DNA of 54,585 nt from contig JAKQDD010000040.1 of assembly GCA_029556615.1 (NCBI GenBank), positions 1 through 54,585 on the forward strand, read 5' to 3'. Of the stretch, positions 36,599 to 44,326 are shown in pieces. The notes below the pieces were generated by a model that saw only the letters and a program-made list of their open reading frames with translations, was not told the origin of the DNA and did no database searches. Made by a program: the position numbers and the translations under genes. Each line of letters opens with the position of its first letter. The first letter of the stretch is position 1. Origin of the DNA: Verrucomicrobiota bacterium. Its GTDB lineage: Bacteria > Verrucomicrobiota > Verrucomicrobiia > Limisphaerales > J093.

Positions 36599-36617
36599 CG
36601 AGGCGCACCTCAGGCCG
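36596..36617 (+). repeat. Dispersed TAGCGAGGCGCRCC motif, copy at surface-protein stop
   Basis: TAGCGAGGCGCACCTCAGGC: the first three bases are the TAG stop codon of the giant repetitive protein. One base differs in the palindromic core relative to the 40686 copy. Confidence 0.55.
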
Positions 36618-36697
36618 ATGAAACATGCAGTCCCAAGGATCCGGGGCGTCTTGAATTCGTTGACGTGGCGGCCAGGGGTGTCAGACACTCGATGCTC

Positions 36698-38014
36698 ATG
36701 AAGACGTGCTTTGGCCTGGTTTGGCGGCGGGGGTGCTTGGGTCTGGTATTGGGGTTACTGGTGGCGGTGGGGGTCCCGGGCAGGGCGGCGGACGGGGCTT
36801 CAGCAGACGCACTCGCGTCGAAGTTCAAGCTGCTTCCAGCCCCTTCGGTTTCCGGTCCTGTGCTGCGGGAAGGCGACCGGCTGGCGATCTGCGGGGACTC
36901 GATCACCGAGCAGCGGATGTACTCGAGGGTGATCGAGACCTACGTGACGGTGTGTGTGCCTGAGCTGCAGGTGTCGGTGCGGCAATACGGCTGGGGCGGG
37001 GAGACGGCGCCGGGTTTCCTGAGGCGGATGACGAACGATTGCCTGATCTTCCAACCGACGGTGGCGACCACCTGCTACGGGATGAACGACCACGGGTACC
37101 GGGCATACGAACCGGCGATTGGGGAGAAGTACCGCGAGGCGTCCCGGGCGATCATTCGAGCGTTCAAGGGCGCAGGTGCGCGGGTCGTGCACGGTTCGCC
37201 GGGGTGTGTTGGATCCAAGGTCGAATGGAGCCAGTCGAATACGGACGCGATGAACCAGAGTCTGTGTGCGCTTCGGAATCTCGGGATCCAGCTCGCAGGG
37301 GAGGAAGGCGTGGGGTTTGCCGATATGTTTTGGCCGATGATGAAGGCGGGAGAGACGGGTCGGGAGCGGTATGGGGCGGACTATCGGATTGCGGGGAAGG
37401 ACGGCGTCCACCCGGATTGGGCGGGGCACGTGGTGATGGCGTATGCGTTTTTGAAGGCGCTGGGTTTGAACGGGGAGATTGGCCGTGTCACGGTGGATCT
37501 GGCGCAGGAGCAGGTGGCTGCTTCGAGCGGTCACGAGGTGCACGGGTTTTCGCAGGGAACGCTCACGCTCACGAGCCATCGGTATCCGTTTTGTGCGACC
37601 GGCGATTTGAACCGGGACAATTCGATACGGTCGGCGATGACGCTGGTGCCTTTCAACGCCGAGCTGAACCGGTTCCAGTTGGTGGTGAAGGGGGCGGCCC
37701 GCAAGGAGTATCGGGTGGTGTGGGGGAACACGGCGCGGGTTTACAAGGCCGAGGATCTGGCCCGGGGGATCAACCTGGCGGAGGACTTTGTCGAGAACCC
37801 GTTCTCGGAGGCGTTCCGGCGTGTGGACGAGGCGGTTGCGGCCAAGCAGGCCTATGAGACCCGCCAAGTCAAGACACTCTTCCACGGTGAGGAGAGCCTG
37901 GTGGATTTCGATGCGATCATCGATCTCACCGAGTTGGTGCGGGCGCGCTATGTGAGCCGCATTGCCGGGGCTTTCAAGCCGGTGACGCACGCGCTGCGCA
38001 TCCAGCCGGAGTAG
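36698..38014 (+). CDS. Secreted SGNH/GDSL-family hydrolase
   Basis: About 438 residues with a signal peptide (LGLVLGLLVAVGVPGRA). SGNH blocks: LAICGDSITEQRMYS (nucleophile Ser near residue 68), GWGGETAPGF (Gly block), CYGMNDHGYRAYEP (Asn) and KDGVHPDWAGHVVMAYAFL (Asp/His). This family includes carbohydrate esterases and lipases. The region after about 270 (HGFSQGTLTLTSHRYPFC onward) is an additional domain. It is the last gene of the plus-strand run; an ATG at 36692 is two codons upstream. The substrate is unknown; carbohydrate deacetylation would suit the sulfatase nearby. Confidence 0.88.
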   Translation: MKTCFGLVWRRGCLGLVLGLLVAVGVPGRAADGASADALASKFKLLPAPSVSGPVLREGDRLAICGDSITEQRMYSRVIETYVTVCVPELQVSVRQYGWGGETAPGFLRRMTNDCLIFQPTVATTCYGMNDHGYRAYEPAIGEKYREASRAIIRAFKGAGARVVHGSPGCVGSKVEWSQSNTDAMNQSLCALRNLGIQLAGEEGVGFADMFWPMMKAGETGRERYGADYRIAGKDGVHPDWAGHVVMAYAFLKALGLNGEIGRVTVDLAQEQVAASSGHEVHGFSQGTLTLTSHRYPFCATGDLNRDNSIRSAMTLVPFNAELNRFQLVVKGAARKEYRVVWGNTARVYKAEDLARGINLAEDFVENPFSEAFRRVDEAVAAKQAYETRQVKTLFHGEESLVDFDAIIDLTELVRARYVSRIAGAFKPVTHALRIQPE

Positions 38015-38107
38015 AAGCATGCTGTAGCCGCCCGCGGTGAGGGCGGCGAGGGGACTGTTGGCGTGTTGCTGGCACCGGCCGCGGTCGGCACCCGCGGGTA
38101 CAGACCC

Positions 38108-38860
38108 TCAGGGGCGGGGGGCGGCGAAGATGCGGTTGGCTTCCTCGAGCGATTCGCGGGATCCGATGTCGTACCAGAGCCCTGGGACCTGCCAGGTGTA
38201 GACAGGGGTTTTGGGATAGAGCCACTGGATGAGGCGTCCGGGCTGGTCGGGGTTGTTGCCTTCGGCGATGTAGTCGCTGATGCGCGGCAGGACCGTCTTG
38301 GGGTAGTAGTAGAGAGCGATCCCGGAGAGGGTGGAGGTGGGGTGGGCGGGTTTTTCCTCGAAGAAGGTGATCCTGCCGGAGGCGTCGACGGTGATGGCGT
38401 TGTATTTGCGGACGAGGTCGAGGCTGGCGACGTCGTAGACCCCGAGCACGGGTGCCTGGAGGCCCTGTCCGCGGGCGGCGAAGCCTTCCAGGCTATGGCT
38501 GAAGAGGTTATCTCCCGCAACGACGATCAGGTCGTCGTCAATCGGTTGCCGGGTGAGGACGAAATGGATATCGCCGATGGCGCCGAGCTTGTTGGAGTCG
38601 TCGGTGGAGCCGTCATTGACGATGGTGAACTCGAGCGGGCAGACATCCCGCCGGTAATGGGCGGCCCAGCGTTCGAAGGCGTCGACGAACTTGGCGTTGG
38701 TGACCACGTAGACGCGGCGGATTGCCTTGATGGGCGTGAGGTGGTTGAGGACATGTTCGACCATGGGCTTGCCGGCGACGGGCAGCAGGGGTTTGGGCTG
38801 GCGGAGCGTGAGGGGATACAGCCGTGTGGCGTAGCCGGCGGCGAGGATCAGAACATTCAT
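38108..38860 (-). CDS. Sugar nucleotidyltransferase (NTP transferase family)
   Basis: 250 residues. N-terminal nucleotide-binding motif LILAAGYATRLYPLTLRQPK (the family consensus has G-T-R-L-P-L-T and K), KPMVEHVLNHL, and the Asp of VVAGDNLFSHSLEG. The C-terminal WYDIGSRESLEEANR matches glucose-1-phosphate nucleotidylyltransferases. It transfers a nucleotide from NTP to a sugar 1-phosphate to make an NDP-sugar, likely for surface polysaccharide. It begins one base after the stop of the PTS enzyme I gene, so the two are co-transcribed. Nucleotide and sugar specificity cannot be read from sequence alone. Confidence 0.9.
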   Translation of the reverse strand: MNVLILAAGYATRLYPLTLRQPKPLLPVAGKPMVEHVLNHLTPIKAIRRVYVVTNAKFVDAFERWAAHYRRDVCPLEFTIVNDGSTDDSNKLGAIGDIHFVLTRQPIDDDLIVVAGDNLFSHSLEGFAARGQGLQAPVLGVYDVASLDLVRKYNAITVDASGRITFFEEKPAHPTSTLSGIALYYYPKTVLPRISDYIAEGNNPDQPGRLIQWLYPKTPVYTWQVPGLWYDIGSRESLEEANRIFAAPRP

Positions 38861-38861
38861 C

Positions 38862-40643
38862 TCAAGGTTTCATCTGAAAGAGCCCCGGCGCGATCGATTC
38901 GGCCAGAGCCTGGGCCTTTTCAAGGACGGCGGGCCCGCTCTCGGATTGGAGCGCGAACGCCGCGAGTGCCCGGGCGTCGGCGAGTTGGAGTCGGCGAATG
39001 AGGAACTTGACGGCGGGGGCGAGGGACGGGGAGGCGCTGAGTTCGTCGGCTCCCAGTCCGATGAGCAACGGGGCCAGGACGGGGTCTCCGGCCATCTCGC
39101 CGCAGACACCGACCCAGATACCGGCGGCGTGGGCGGCTTGGACGGTTCGCTGGATCAGGCGGAGGACGGCGGGGTGCGTGGGTTCGTAGAGATGGGCGAT
39201 CCTGGGGTTCATCCGGTCGACGGCGAGCGTGTACTGGATGAGGTCGTTGGTGCCGATGCTGAAGAACCGGACGCGTTTGGCGAGGGCTTCAGCGATCATG
39301 ACGGCGGCGGGGATCTCGATCATCACGCCGACTTCGAGACCGGCGTCGAAGGCGATGCCTTCGGCCTGCAGTTCCGCCTTGCAGCGATCGAGCAGGGCGT
39401 TGGCCTGGGTCAACTCCTCGAGGCCGGAGATCATCGGGTACATCATCTTGACGTTGCCGCAGGCGCCGGCGCGGAGAATGGCGCGGAGCTGAGCCCGGAA
39501 CAGGTCGTGTTCCTGAAGGCAGATGCGGATGGCCCGCCAGCCCAGGAACGGATTGTGTTCTTCGGGTGCCTGGCGGTGGGTCATGACCTTGTCACCGCCG
39601 AGATCGAGGGTGCGGATGATGACCGGCTGGGGGTTCAGGGCGGCAGCCACCTCCCGATAGGCGGCGAACTGCTCTTCTTCCGAGGGCGGCGTGTCGCGGT
39701 TGAGAAAGAGATACTCGGTGCGGAAAAGGCCGACTCCCTCCGCCCCGGCCGCGCGCACGTCGTCGGTTTCTGACGGCTTCTCGATATTGGCGGAGAGGGT
39801 GATGGCGGTGCCGTCGAGGGTCACCGCAGGCTGGTTGCGTACTTCCTGGAGGCGGTCTTCGAGCGCGAGTCGGCGTCGGGCGAGCTGTCCGTACTCGTAC
39901 AAGGTTTGCTCGCTCGGATCCAGAGCCAGGAGGCCGTTGAAGCCGTCGAGGAGGGCGAGCTGGCCGTTGCGCACGCGCTGGCTCGCCGATTCGAGGCCGG
40001 CCACTGCCGGGATTCTCAGGGACCGGGCCAGGATGGCCGAATGGGACGTCTTGCTGCCTTGATCGGTGGCGAGGCCGAGCACTTTGCTCTTGTCCAGCAG
40101 CGCGGTCTGGGAGGGGGTGAGATCGTCGGCCACCAGGATGCACGGTTCCGCGATTCTGGAGAGATCGGCGGGCTCCTCGTTGCTCTGCAGGTTGTGGAGA
40201 ATGCGCTCCGTCACGTCGCGCATATCGGCCACCCGTTCGCGCAGGTATTCGTCCCCGATGGCGGAGAGCGTCGTGATATAGCGATGGGCGACGATGGAGA
40301 AGGCATGCTCGACGTTGACCCCATCGCGTCGGATATGGCGGACGACCTCATCCAGGAGCACCGGGTCATCCAGCATGAGCATCTGGGCATCGAAGATCGC
40401 GGCGTCCTCCGCCCCCATGGCCTGTCTGACTCGCTCCTGGATGGCGAGGATCTGGTTTCGGGTCCGGAGGAGAGCCTGCTCGAAGCGGGCGGTTTCGTGG
40501 TCGACGTCGTTTGGGCCGACGGGGTATCGGAGCGGACTGGCGGACTGGCTGCGATGAAAAAGGAAAATGGGTCCCCGGCAGACGCCGCTGGAAACGGGAA
40601 TGCCTCGGAGCACATGCTCACTCGCCTGGGGCCGCGTGGCCAT
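38862..40643 (-). CDS. ptsI: Phosphoenolpyruvate-protein phosphotransferase (PTS enzyme I)
   Basis: 593 residues from ATG 40643, with GGGTAGGGAAAGG before it. The active-site histidine is in DQGSKTSHSAILARSLRIPA (H201). The PEP-binding barrel includes GLFRTEYLFLNRD, LDLGGDKV, GWRAIRICL, MIEIPAAVM, FFSIGTNDLIQY and the catalytic cysteine in WVGVCGEMAGD. Enzyme I phosphorylates HPr; no HPr, EII or GAF domain is present here, so it is ptsI-type rather than ptsP. Verrucomicrobia often carry enzyme I with few sugar permeases, where it may serve regulation. Upstream lies repeat-rich DNA including the 87-bp element. Confidence 0.95.
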   Translation of the reverse strand: MATRPQASEHVLRGIPVSSGVCRGPIFLFHRSQSASPLRYPVGPNDVDHETARFEQALLRTRNQILAIQERVRQAMGAEDAAIFDAQMLMLDDPVLLDEVVRHIRRDGVNVEHAFSIVAHRYITTLSAIGDEYLRERVADMRDVTERILHNLQSNEEPADLSRIAEPCILVADDLTPSQTALLDKSKVLGLATDQGSKTSHSAILARSLRIPAVAGLESASQRVRNGQLALLDGFNGLLALDPSEQTLYEYGQLARRRLALEDRLQEVRNQPAVTLDGTAITLSANIEKPSETDDVRAAGAEGVGLFRTEYLFLNRDTPPSEEEQFAAYREVAAALNPQPVIIRTLDLGGDKVMTHRQAPEEHNPFLGWRAIRICLQEHDLFRAQLRAILRAGACGNVKMMYPMISGLEELTQANALLDRCKAELQAEGIAFDAGLEVGVMIEIPAAVMIAEALAKRVRFFSIGTNDLIQYTLAVDRMNPRIAHLYEPTHPAVLRLIQRTVQAAHAAGIWVGVCGEMAGDPVLAPLLIGLGADELSASPSLAPAVKFLIRRLQLADARALAAFALQSESGPAVLEKAQALAESIAPGLFQMKP

Positions 40644-40685
40644 GCCTTTCCCTACCCTGAATCGGCCGTCTTGAGAATCCAAATC

Positions 40686-40708
40686 TAGCGAGGCGCGCCT
40701 CAGACCCA
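40686..40708 (+). repeat. Dispersed TAGCGAGGCGCGCCTCAGAC motif, intergenic copy
   Basis: This is the most complete copy and carries the perfect 12-base palindrome GAGGCGCGCCTC. It lies between ptsI and trpA and is not at a stop codon. Together with the copy at 40863 it brackets 87-bp element B. Confidence 0.6.
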
Positions 40709-40776
40709 GTCGAGTCCCCAGGTTCATGAAGACCCTGCTGTGCCTGCCCACCCTCTCTTCCGCGCCTGGCTGATGT

Positions 40777-40863
40777 AGAGTCCTCGACGGAAGGAGGGAA
40801 GGCCTGGAAAAGCAGGGACCAAACTTGACCTGTTGACCACATGTTTCAGAAGTCGAGGACTCT
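40777..40863. mobile_element. 87-bp MITE-like element, copy B
   Basis: Same length, terminal repeats (AGAGTCCTCGA / TCGAGGACTCT) and core as copy A (21522-21608), inverted relative to it. It lies between the divergent ptsI and trpA genes. Its last base overlaps a TAGCGAGGCGCG motif, suggesting insertion next to, or association with, that motif. Confidence 0.75.
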
Positions 40864-40884
40864 AGCGAGGCGCGACGGGGCCCA
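40863..40884 (+). repeat. Dispersed TAGCGAGGCGCG motif, copy at element B edge
   Basis: TAGCGAGGCGCGACGGGGCC at the right edge of 87-bp element B. The core diverges after GCGCG. The region 40885-40929 leads to the trpA start. Confidence 0.45.
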
Positions 40885-40929
40885 GTAGAAGGCTTGTGGG
40901 AGATCCTGTGGGGTGGCAGGCTCGCCGAC

Positions 40930-41730
40930 GTGAACCGGATCGAACAGCGGTTTGAGGCGTTGCGGCGGGAGGCTCGCAAAGGCTTGATCATCTACATCGG
41001 GGCCGGGGATCCTGACTTGGAGACGACCGTGGCCCTGGCGCGGGCGTTTGACGCGGCGGGGGTTGACGTGATCGAACTGGGTGTGCCGTTCAGCGATCCG
41101 CTGGCGGACGGTCCGGTCAACCAGTTGGCGGCCCAGCGCGGCCTTGATTCCGGGACGACTCCGGAACGGGTGTTGTCGGCCGTGGCGCAGCTTCGGCAGG
41201 ACTCGCAGATCCCGGTGGTGTTGTACATCTACTTTAACTTGGTGCATCGGTATGGCCTGGCCCGGTTCCTGGAACATGCCGCGGCGGCGGGTGTGGATGG
41301 GCTCTTGGTGCTCGATTTGCCGCCCGAGGAGGCCGGAGAGTACGCAGCGCTGGCTGCCAGGGCCGGGCTGTGTGCGATTCACCTGATTGCGCCGACGACT
41401 CCTGAGGATCGGATCCAGAGGATCGTGCAAGAGGGCCGGGGGTTTCTCTACTATGTCTCACGGGAGGGGGTGACGGGAATGCAGGCCCAACTCTCGCGGA
41501 GCGTGGCGGAGCGTGTGGCGCTGATTCGACGCCACACGACACTCCCGGTGGCGGTTGGATTTGGCATCTCGGACGCAGCCCAGGCTGCGGAGGTGGCTCG
41601 GGGCGCGGATGCCGTGGTTGTGGGGAGCGCTGTGGTCCAGCGGATTGCCGATCGGTTGGGGCGCCCTGACATGGTCTCGCACGTGGTGGAGTTTGTGAAG
41701 AGTCTGGCAACGGCGGTGAAGGGCGTTTGA
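40930..41730 (+). CDS. trpA: Tryptophan synthase alpha chain
   Basis: 266 residues from GTG 40930 (MNRIEQRFEALRREARKG), the standard N-terminus; an upstream in-frame TTG would add 12 residues. Catalytic E49 and D60 are exactly where the family has them (DVIELGVPFSDPLADGP). Other signatures: FLYYVSREGVTGMQ and PVAVGFGISDAAQA. It cleaves indole-3-glycerol phosphate and passes indole to TrpB. No other trp gene is in the window, so it is separated from trpB. A repeat-rich leader (87-bp element plus two dispersed motifs) precedes it. Confidence 0.95.
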   Translation: MNRIEQRFEALRREARKGLIIYIGAGDPDLETTVALARAFDAAGVDVIELGVPFSDPLADGPVNQLAAQRGLDSGTTPERVLSAVAQLRQDSQIPVVLYIYFNLVHRYGLARFLEHAAAAGVDGLLVLDLPPEEAGEYAALAARAGLCAIHLIAPTTPEDRIQRIVQEGRGFLYYVSREGVTGMQAQLSRSVAERVALIRRHTTLPVAVGFGISDAAQAAEVARGADAVVVGSAVVQRIADRLGRPDMVSHVVEFVKSLATAVKGV

Positions 41731-41770
41731 GCGCTCGATGACGCGATCGTGTGGATCGCGGGCGCGAGTT

Positions 41771-41803
41771 GTTGGAGTGTGGGCGGCCCTCCGGCGCTTT
41801 CCC
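41771..41803. repeat. REP-like sequence (GGAGTGYGGGCGG family), copy 2
   Basis: GTTGGAGTGTGGGCGGCCCT and CCGGCGCTTTCCC resemble the hairpin-bearing copy at 3955-3984 (TTGGAGTGCGGCGG ... CCGCCGCTTTGG). It lies between trpA and the PEP-CTERM gene terminator. Confidence 0.45.
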
Positions 41804-41846
41804 AAGCGGCAGGGGCAAGTTGCATTCGAGCGCGAGCGGACCTCAC

Positions 41847-41879
41847 AAAAAGCGAAAAGCGCAGGCAAAGGCCTGCGCT
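41847..41879 (-). terminator. Intrinsic terminator of the PEP-CTERM gene
   Basis: On the minus strand AGCGCAGGC-CTTT-GCCTGCGCT forms a 9-bp perfect stem with a 4-base loop, followed by TTTCGCTTTTTG, a good U-tract. It starts 22 bases beyond the TAA of the PEP-CTERM gene. It could also stop trpA transcription from the other side, though the U-tract on that strand is poor. Confidence 0.8.
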
Positions 41880-41901
41880 TTCGAAGTACTGGAGAGCGGA
41901 T

Positions 41902-42642
41902 TTACTTCCGGCGGATGAGCCAGAGACCCATGGCGCCCAAGCTGGCGAAGAGGCCCAACTGCAGCACGCTCGGCTCGGGGATGGCGAGAACCTGAGCGTA
42001 GAAATTGGCGGGAACAAATCCGCCTTCGAGCTCGCGCAGAACCCATCCGGTCGGTTCGAGAACCCAGAAGTCATCGGCGCTGCTCCCAACCGCCACTGGG
42101 TTGAAGAGGTCGAGGCCGACATCATCGCCTTCTTCGAGGCCTTGGAACGAAACGGTCCAGGTGAACCGCTTCGGGATGACGAACGAGAGGGCGGGCAGCG
42201 TGACGTAGGCACCGCCGTCGCCTTCGATCAAGCCTTCGACTGAAGGCGCCAGAAGGGTCATCGGCTTACGGCCGAGCTGAGGCATGTCGGGGTCGATGTA
42301 GGCACCGTCGTTCGCGTAGAAGTTCAAGACCCACTTCTTATCGGGCGTCGACACGAAGTCGAGTTCGGTGGTATAGGCGAACTCGAATGCTTTGATGACG
42401 AGGAGCTCTTGGCCTTCGAAGCCGCTCATGAGGATTTCGTCGCCGAACTCGTAGCGGACGTCGGATCCCGGATAGAGGGAGGTGGTGCCGAACCACGTGC
42501 CCAGGGAGTTGACCGTGTTGTCGTAGACGATGACAGCCGGCGGATCGAAGTTGATGTCCGGCGGTCCGGCGAGTGCCACGAACGTGACGGACGCGCTGAT
42601 TACCGCCAAGGCGGTTCCCGTGATAAGTTGCCGAGCGATCAT
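41902..42642 (-). CDS. PEP-CTERM sorted exported protein
   Basis: 246 residues from ATG 42642, with GGGAAGG close upstream. An N-terminal signal peptide (LITGTALAVISASVTFVALA) leads into a beta-rich body (ELDFVSTPDKKWVLNFYAND, FTWTVSFQGLEEGDD). The C-terminus is a PEP-CTERM tag: IPEPSVLQLGLFASLGAMGL followed by WLIRRK, that is PEP, a hydrophobic helix and a basic end. Exosortase would cut at PEP and transfer the protein to the surface or exopolysaccharide. No exosortase is in the window. The 235-base upstream gap (42643-42877) is AT-rich for this genome and contains the palindrome TTGACCGTCAA (42731-42741), a possible regulator site. Confidence 0.88.
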   Translation of the reverse strand: MIARQLITGTALAVISASVTFVALAGPPDINFDPPAVIVYDNTVNSLGTWFGTTSLYPGSDVRYEFGDEILMSGFEGQELLVIKAFEFAYTTELDFVSTPDKKWVLNFYANDGAYIDPDMPQLGRKPMTLLAPSVEGLIEGDGGAYVTLPALSFVIPKRFTWTVSFQGLEEGDDVGLDLFNPVAVGSSADDFWVLEPTGWVLRELEGGFVPANFYAQVLAIPEPSVLQLGLFASLGAMGLWLIRRK

Positions 42643-42877
42643 AGGCCTTCCCGTTCCTCTCATTCCCTCACAATTCAACAGCTCGTGTTTTGGGCTCAAA
42701 TTACTGAAGACTCTCTTAAACGCTGAGTCGTTGACCGTCAAGGAATTATTTCAGATTTTTCGATTCGCGCCGCTGGTGGTGCAAGGACTTTGGGCAGGCT
42801 GGAAAAAGCCGACTTGCGATCGCGTAAGAAATTGGCTATGAAAAGGTTGCTTGTGAACTCGACGGGAGGCCTCTGAG

Positions 42878-44011
42878 ATGACGGGATCGCCCCTCCAGGC
42901 GCGATGGCTGACGACCGGTGACGAGGCATACGCCTGCATGGCGGCCGACATCGACGGCGCCCGGCGCACGGTCCGCTTCGAGACGTACATTTATGCGGGC
43001 AGCGGGCCGGGTTTGATGTTCCGGGACCGATTGACCGCTGCGGCCCGCCGGGGCGTTCGGGTCCAGGTGCTCGTGGATGCGTTTGGCTCGCTGGGTTTGC
43101 ACGACGGGTTTTGGACGCCGGTCCGGCAGGCGGGAGGCGAGGTTCGCTGGTTCAATCCTCTTGATTTTCGTCGGTTCATGTTTCGCGACCATCGGAAACT
43201 GCTGGTCTGCGACGGGCGGGTGGCGTGTGTTGGAGGGTTCAACATCGCCCCTGAATACGCCGGGGACGGTGTGGCGCGTGGCTGGCGTGACACGGGTTTG
43301 CGGATCGAAGGCGATCTGGCCGGCGACCTGGCGGAGGCCTTTGACGTGATGTTCCTGCGGTCGCAGTCGCCGCATCGTCCCTTTACCCGCTTTCGCCGTT
43401 CGACGAGCCGCATGATCATTCACCGGCCGGGCGGGGCAGTCCTGCTGAGCGGACCCGGGCGGGGCCGCAACGCCATCAAGCGTTCGCTGCTTGGGGATTT
43501 GCATCGCGCGCGTTCGGTGCGGATTGTGGCGGCGTATTTTCTGCCGATGGGCCGGGTGCGCTGGCGGCTCCTGCGGGTTGCCCGCCGGGGCGGCACTGTC
43601 GAGCTGATCCTCCCAGCGAAGACGGACGTGCCCTTGTCGCAGGCGGCCACGCGGAGTCTGTACGTCGGGCTCATGGAGGCCGGGGTCCGGATTCTTGAAT
43701 ACCGTCCGCAGATCCTGCACACCAAGTTGCTGATTGTGGATGACGCGGTGTATGTGGGGTCGTCGAATCTGGATTCGCGGAGTTTGTACATCAACTACGA
43801 GGTGATGTTGCGGCTGACGGGCGCGGAGGTGCTCGAGGGGGCGGAGGCGGTCTTTTCGGATCACCGGCGGCACAGCAGACTGATTGACCCGCGCGTGTGG
43901 CAGCGGACTCGGACCTGTTGGGAGCGGATGCGACAGCGCTGGGCGCGATTGCTGCTGGCGCGGGTGGACCCCCTGCTGTTGCGGCGTCAGCTCCGCAGGC
44001 TGCCGGGGTGA
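42878..44011 (+). CDS. Phospholipase D-like cardiolipin synthase
   Basis: 377 residues with two HKD motifs: RDHRKLLVCDGRVACVGGFN (about 105-125) and LHTKLLIVDDAVYVGSSNLD (about 287-306), each H-x-K-x4-D. There is no N-terminal membrane helix, as in ClsB/ClsC-type enzymes that form cardiolipin from phosphatidylglycerol or phosphatidylethanolamine. The C-terminal 50 residues are very basic (RTRTCWERMRQRWARLLLAR), probably for membrane contact. Start ATG 42878 follows GGGAGG. It stands alone as a transcription unit. Confidence 0.9.
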   Translation: MTGSPLQARWLTTGDEAYACMAADIDGARRTVRFETYIYAGSGPGLMFRDRLTAAARRGVRVQVLVDAFGSLGLHDGFWTPVRQAGGEVRWFNPLDFRRFMFRDHRKLLVCDGRVACVGGFNIAPEYAGDGVARGWRDTGLRIEGDLAGDLAEAFDVMFLRSQSPHRPFTRFRRSTSRMIIHRPGGAVLLSGPGRGRNAIKRSLLGDLHRARSVRIVAAYFLPMGRVRWRLLRVARRGGTVELILPAKTDVPLSQAATRSLYVGLMEAGVRILEYRPQILHTKLLIVDDAVYVGSSNLDSRSLYINYEVMLRLTGAEVLEGAEAVFSDHRRHSRLIDPRVWQRTRTCWERMRQRWARLLLARVDPLLLRRQLRRLPG

Positions 44012-44097
44012 GTTGCGGCGGGGGGTGCAAGACAGGATGCCGGAGACTTGAATTCGGGGGCATGCTCCATGATCCGTTGCCTGTCCGGTGTGGGGAG

Positions 44098-44192
44098 GAC
44101 GGGATGGACGGGATGAACAGGATGCTTGGGGAGGTTCAGGGTTTTGGACGACGGTGATGGGTCCCCATCCTGTCGATCCTGTTAATCCCGTC
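44098..44192. repeat. Intergenic inverted repeat (GACGGGATGAACAGGATG)
   Basis: GACGGGATGGACGGGATGAA and CAGGATG on the left are nearly complementary to CATCCTGTCGATCCTGTTAATCCCGTC on the right (44166-44192), about 27 bases per arm with a 40-base loop. It lies in the 315-base gap between the cardiolipin-synthase-like gene and the TIGR04073 gene; the rest of that gap holds no gene. Confidence 0.65.
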
Positions 44193-44326
44193 TCAAAACG
44201 CGAGGGGATGAAAGAGGAGCATGCCCCGGGGGTGACCGTGTCGCCCCCTACACTGCGGTTCGGGATTGAAATCGCGCTTTACAAGCGGCGGTCTCGCGAT
44301 ACGCTTAACCGAAAGAGACGAGATCT

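Noticed and set aside
40930..41730. trp operon
   Set aside because: Only trpA is present; the neighbours are unrelated.
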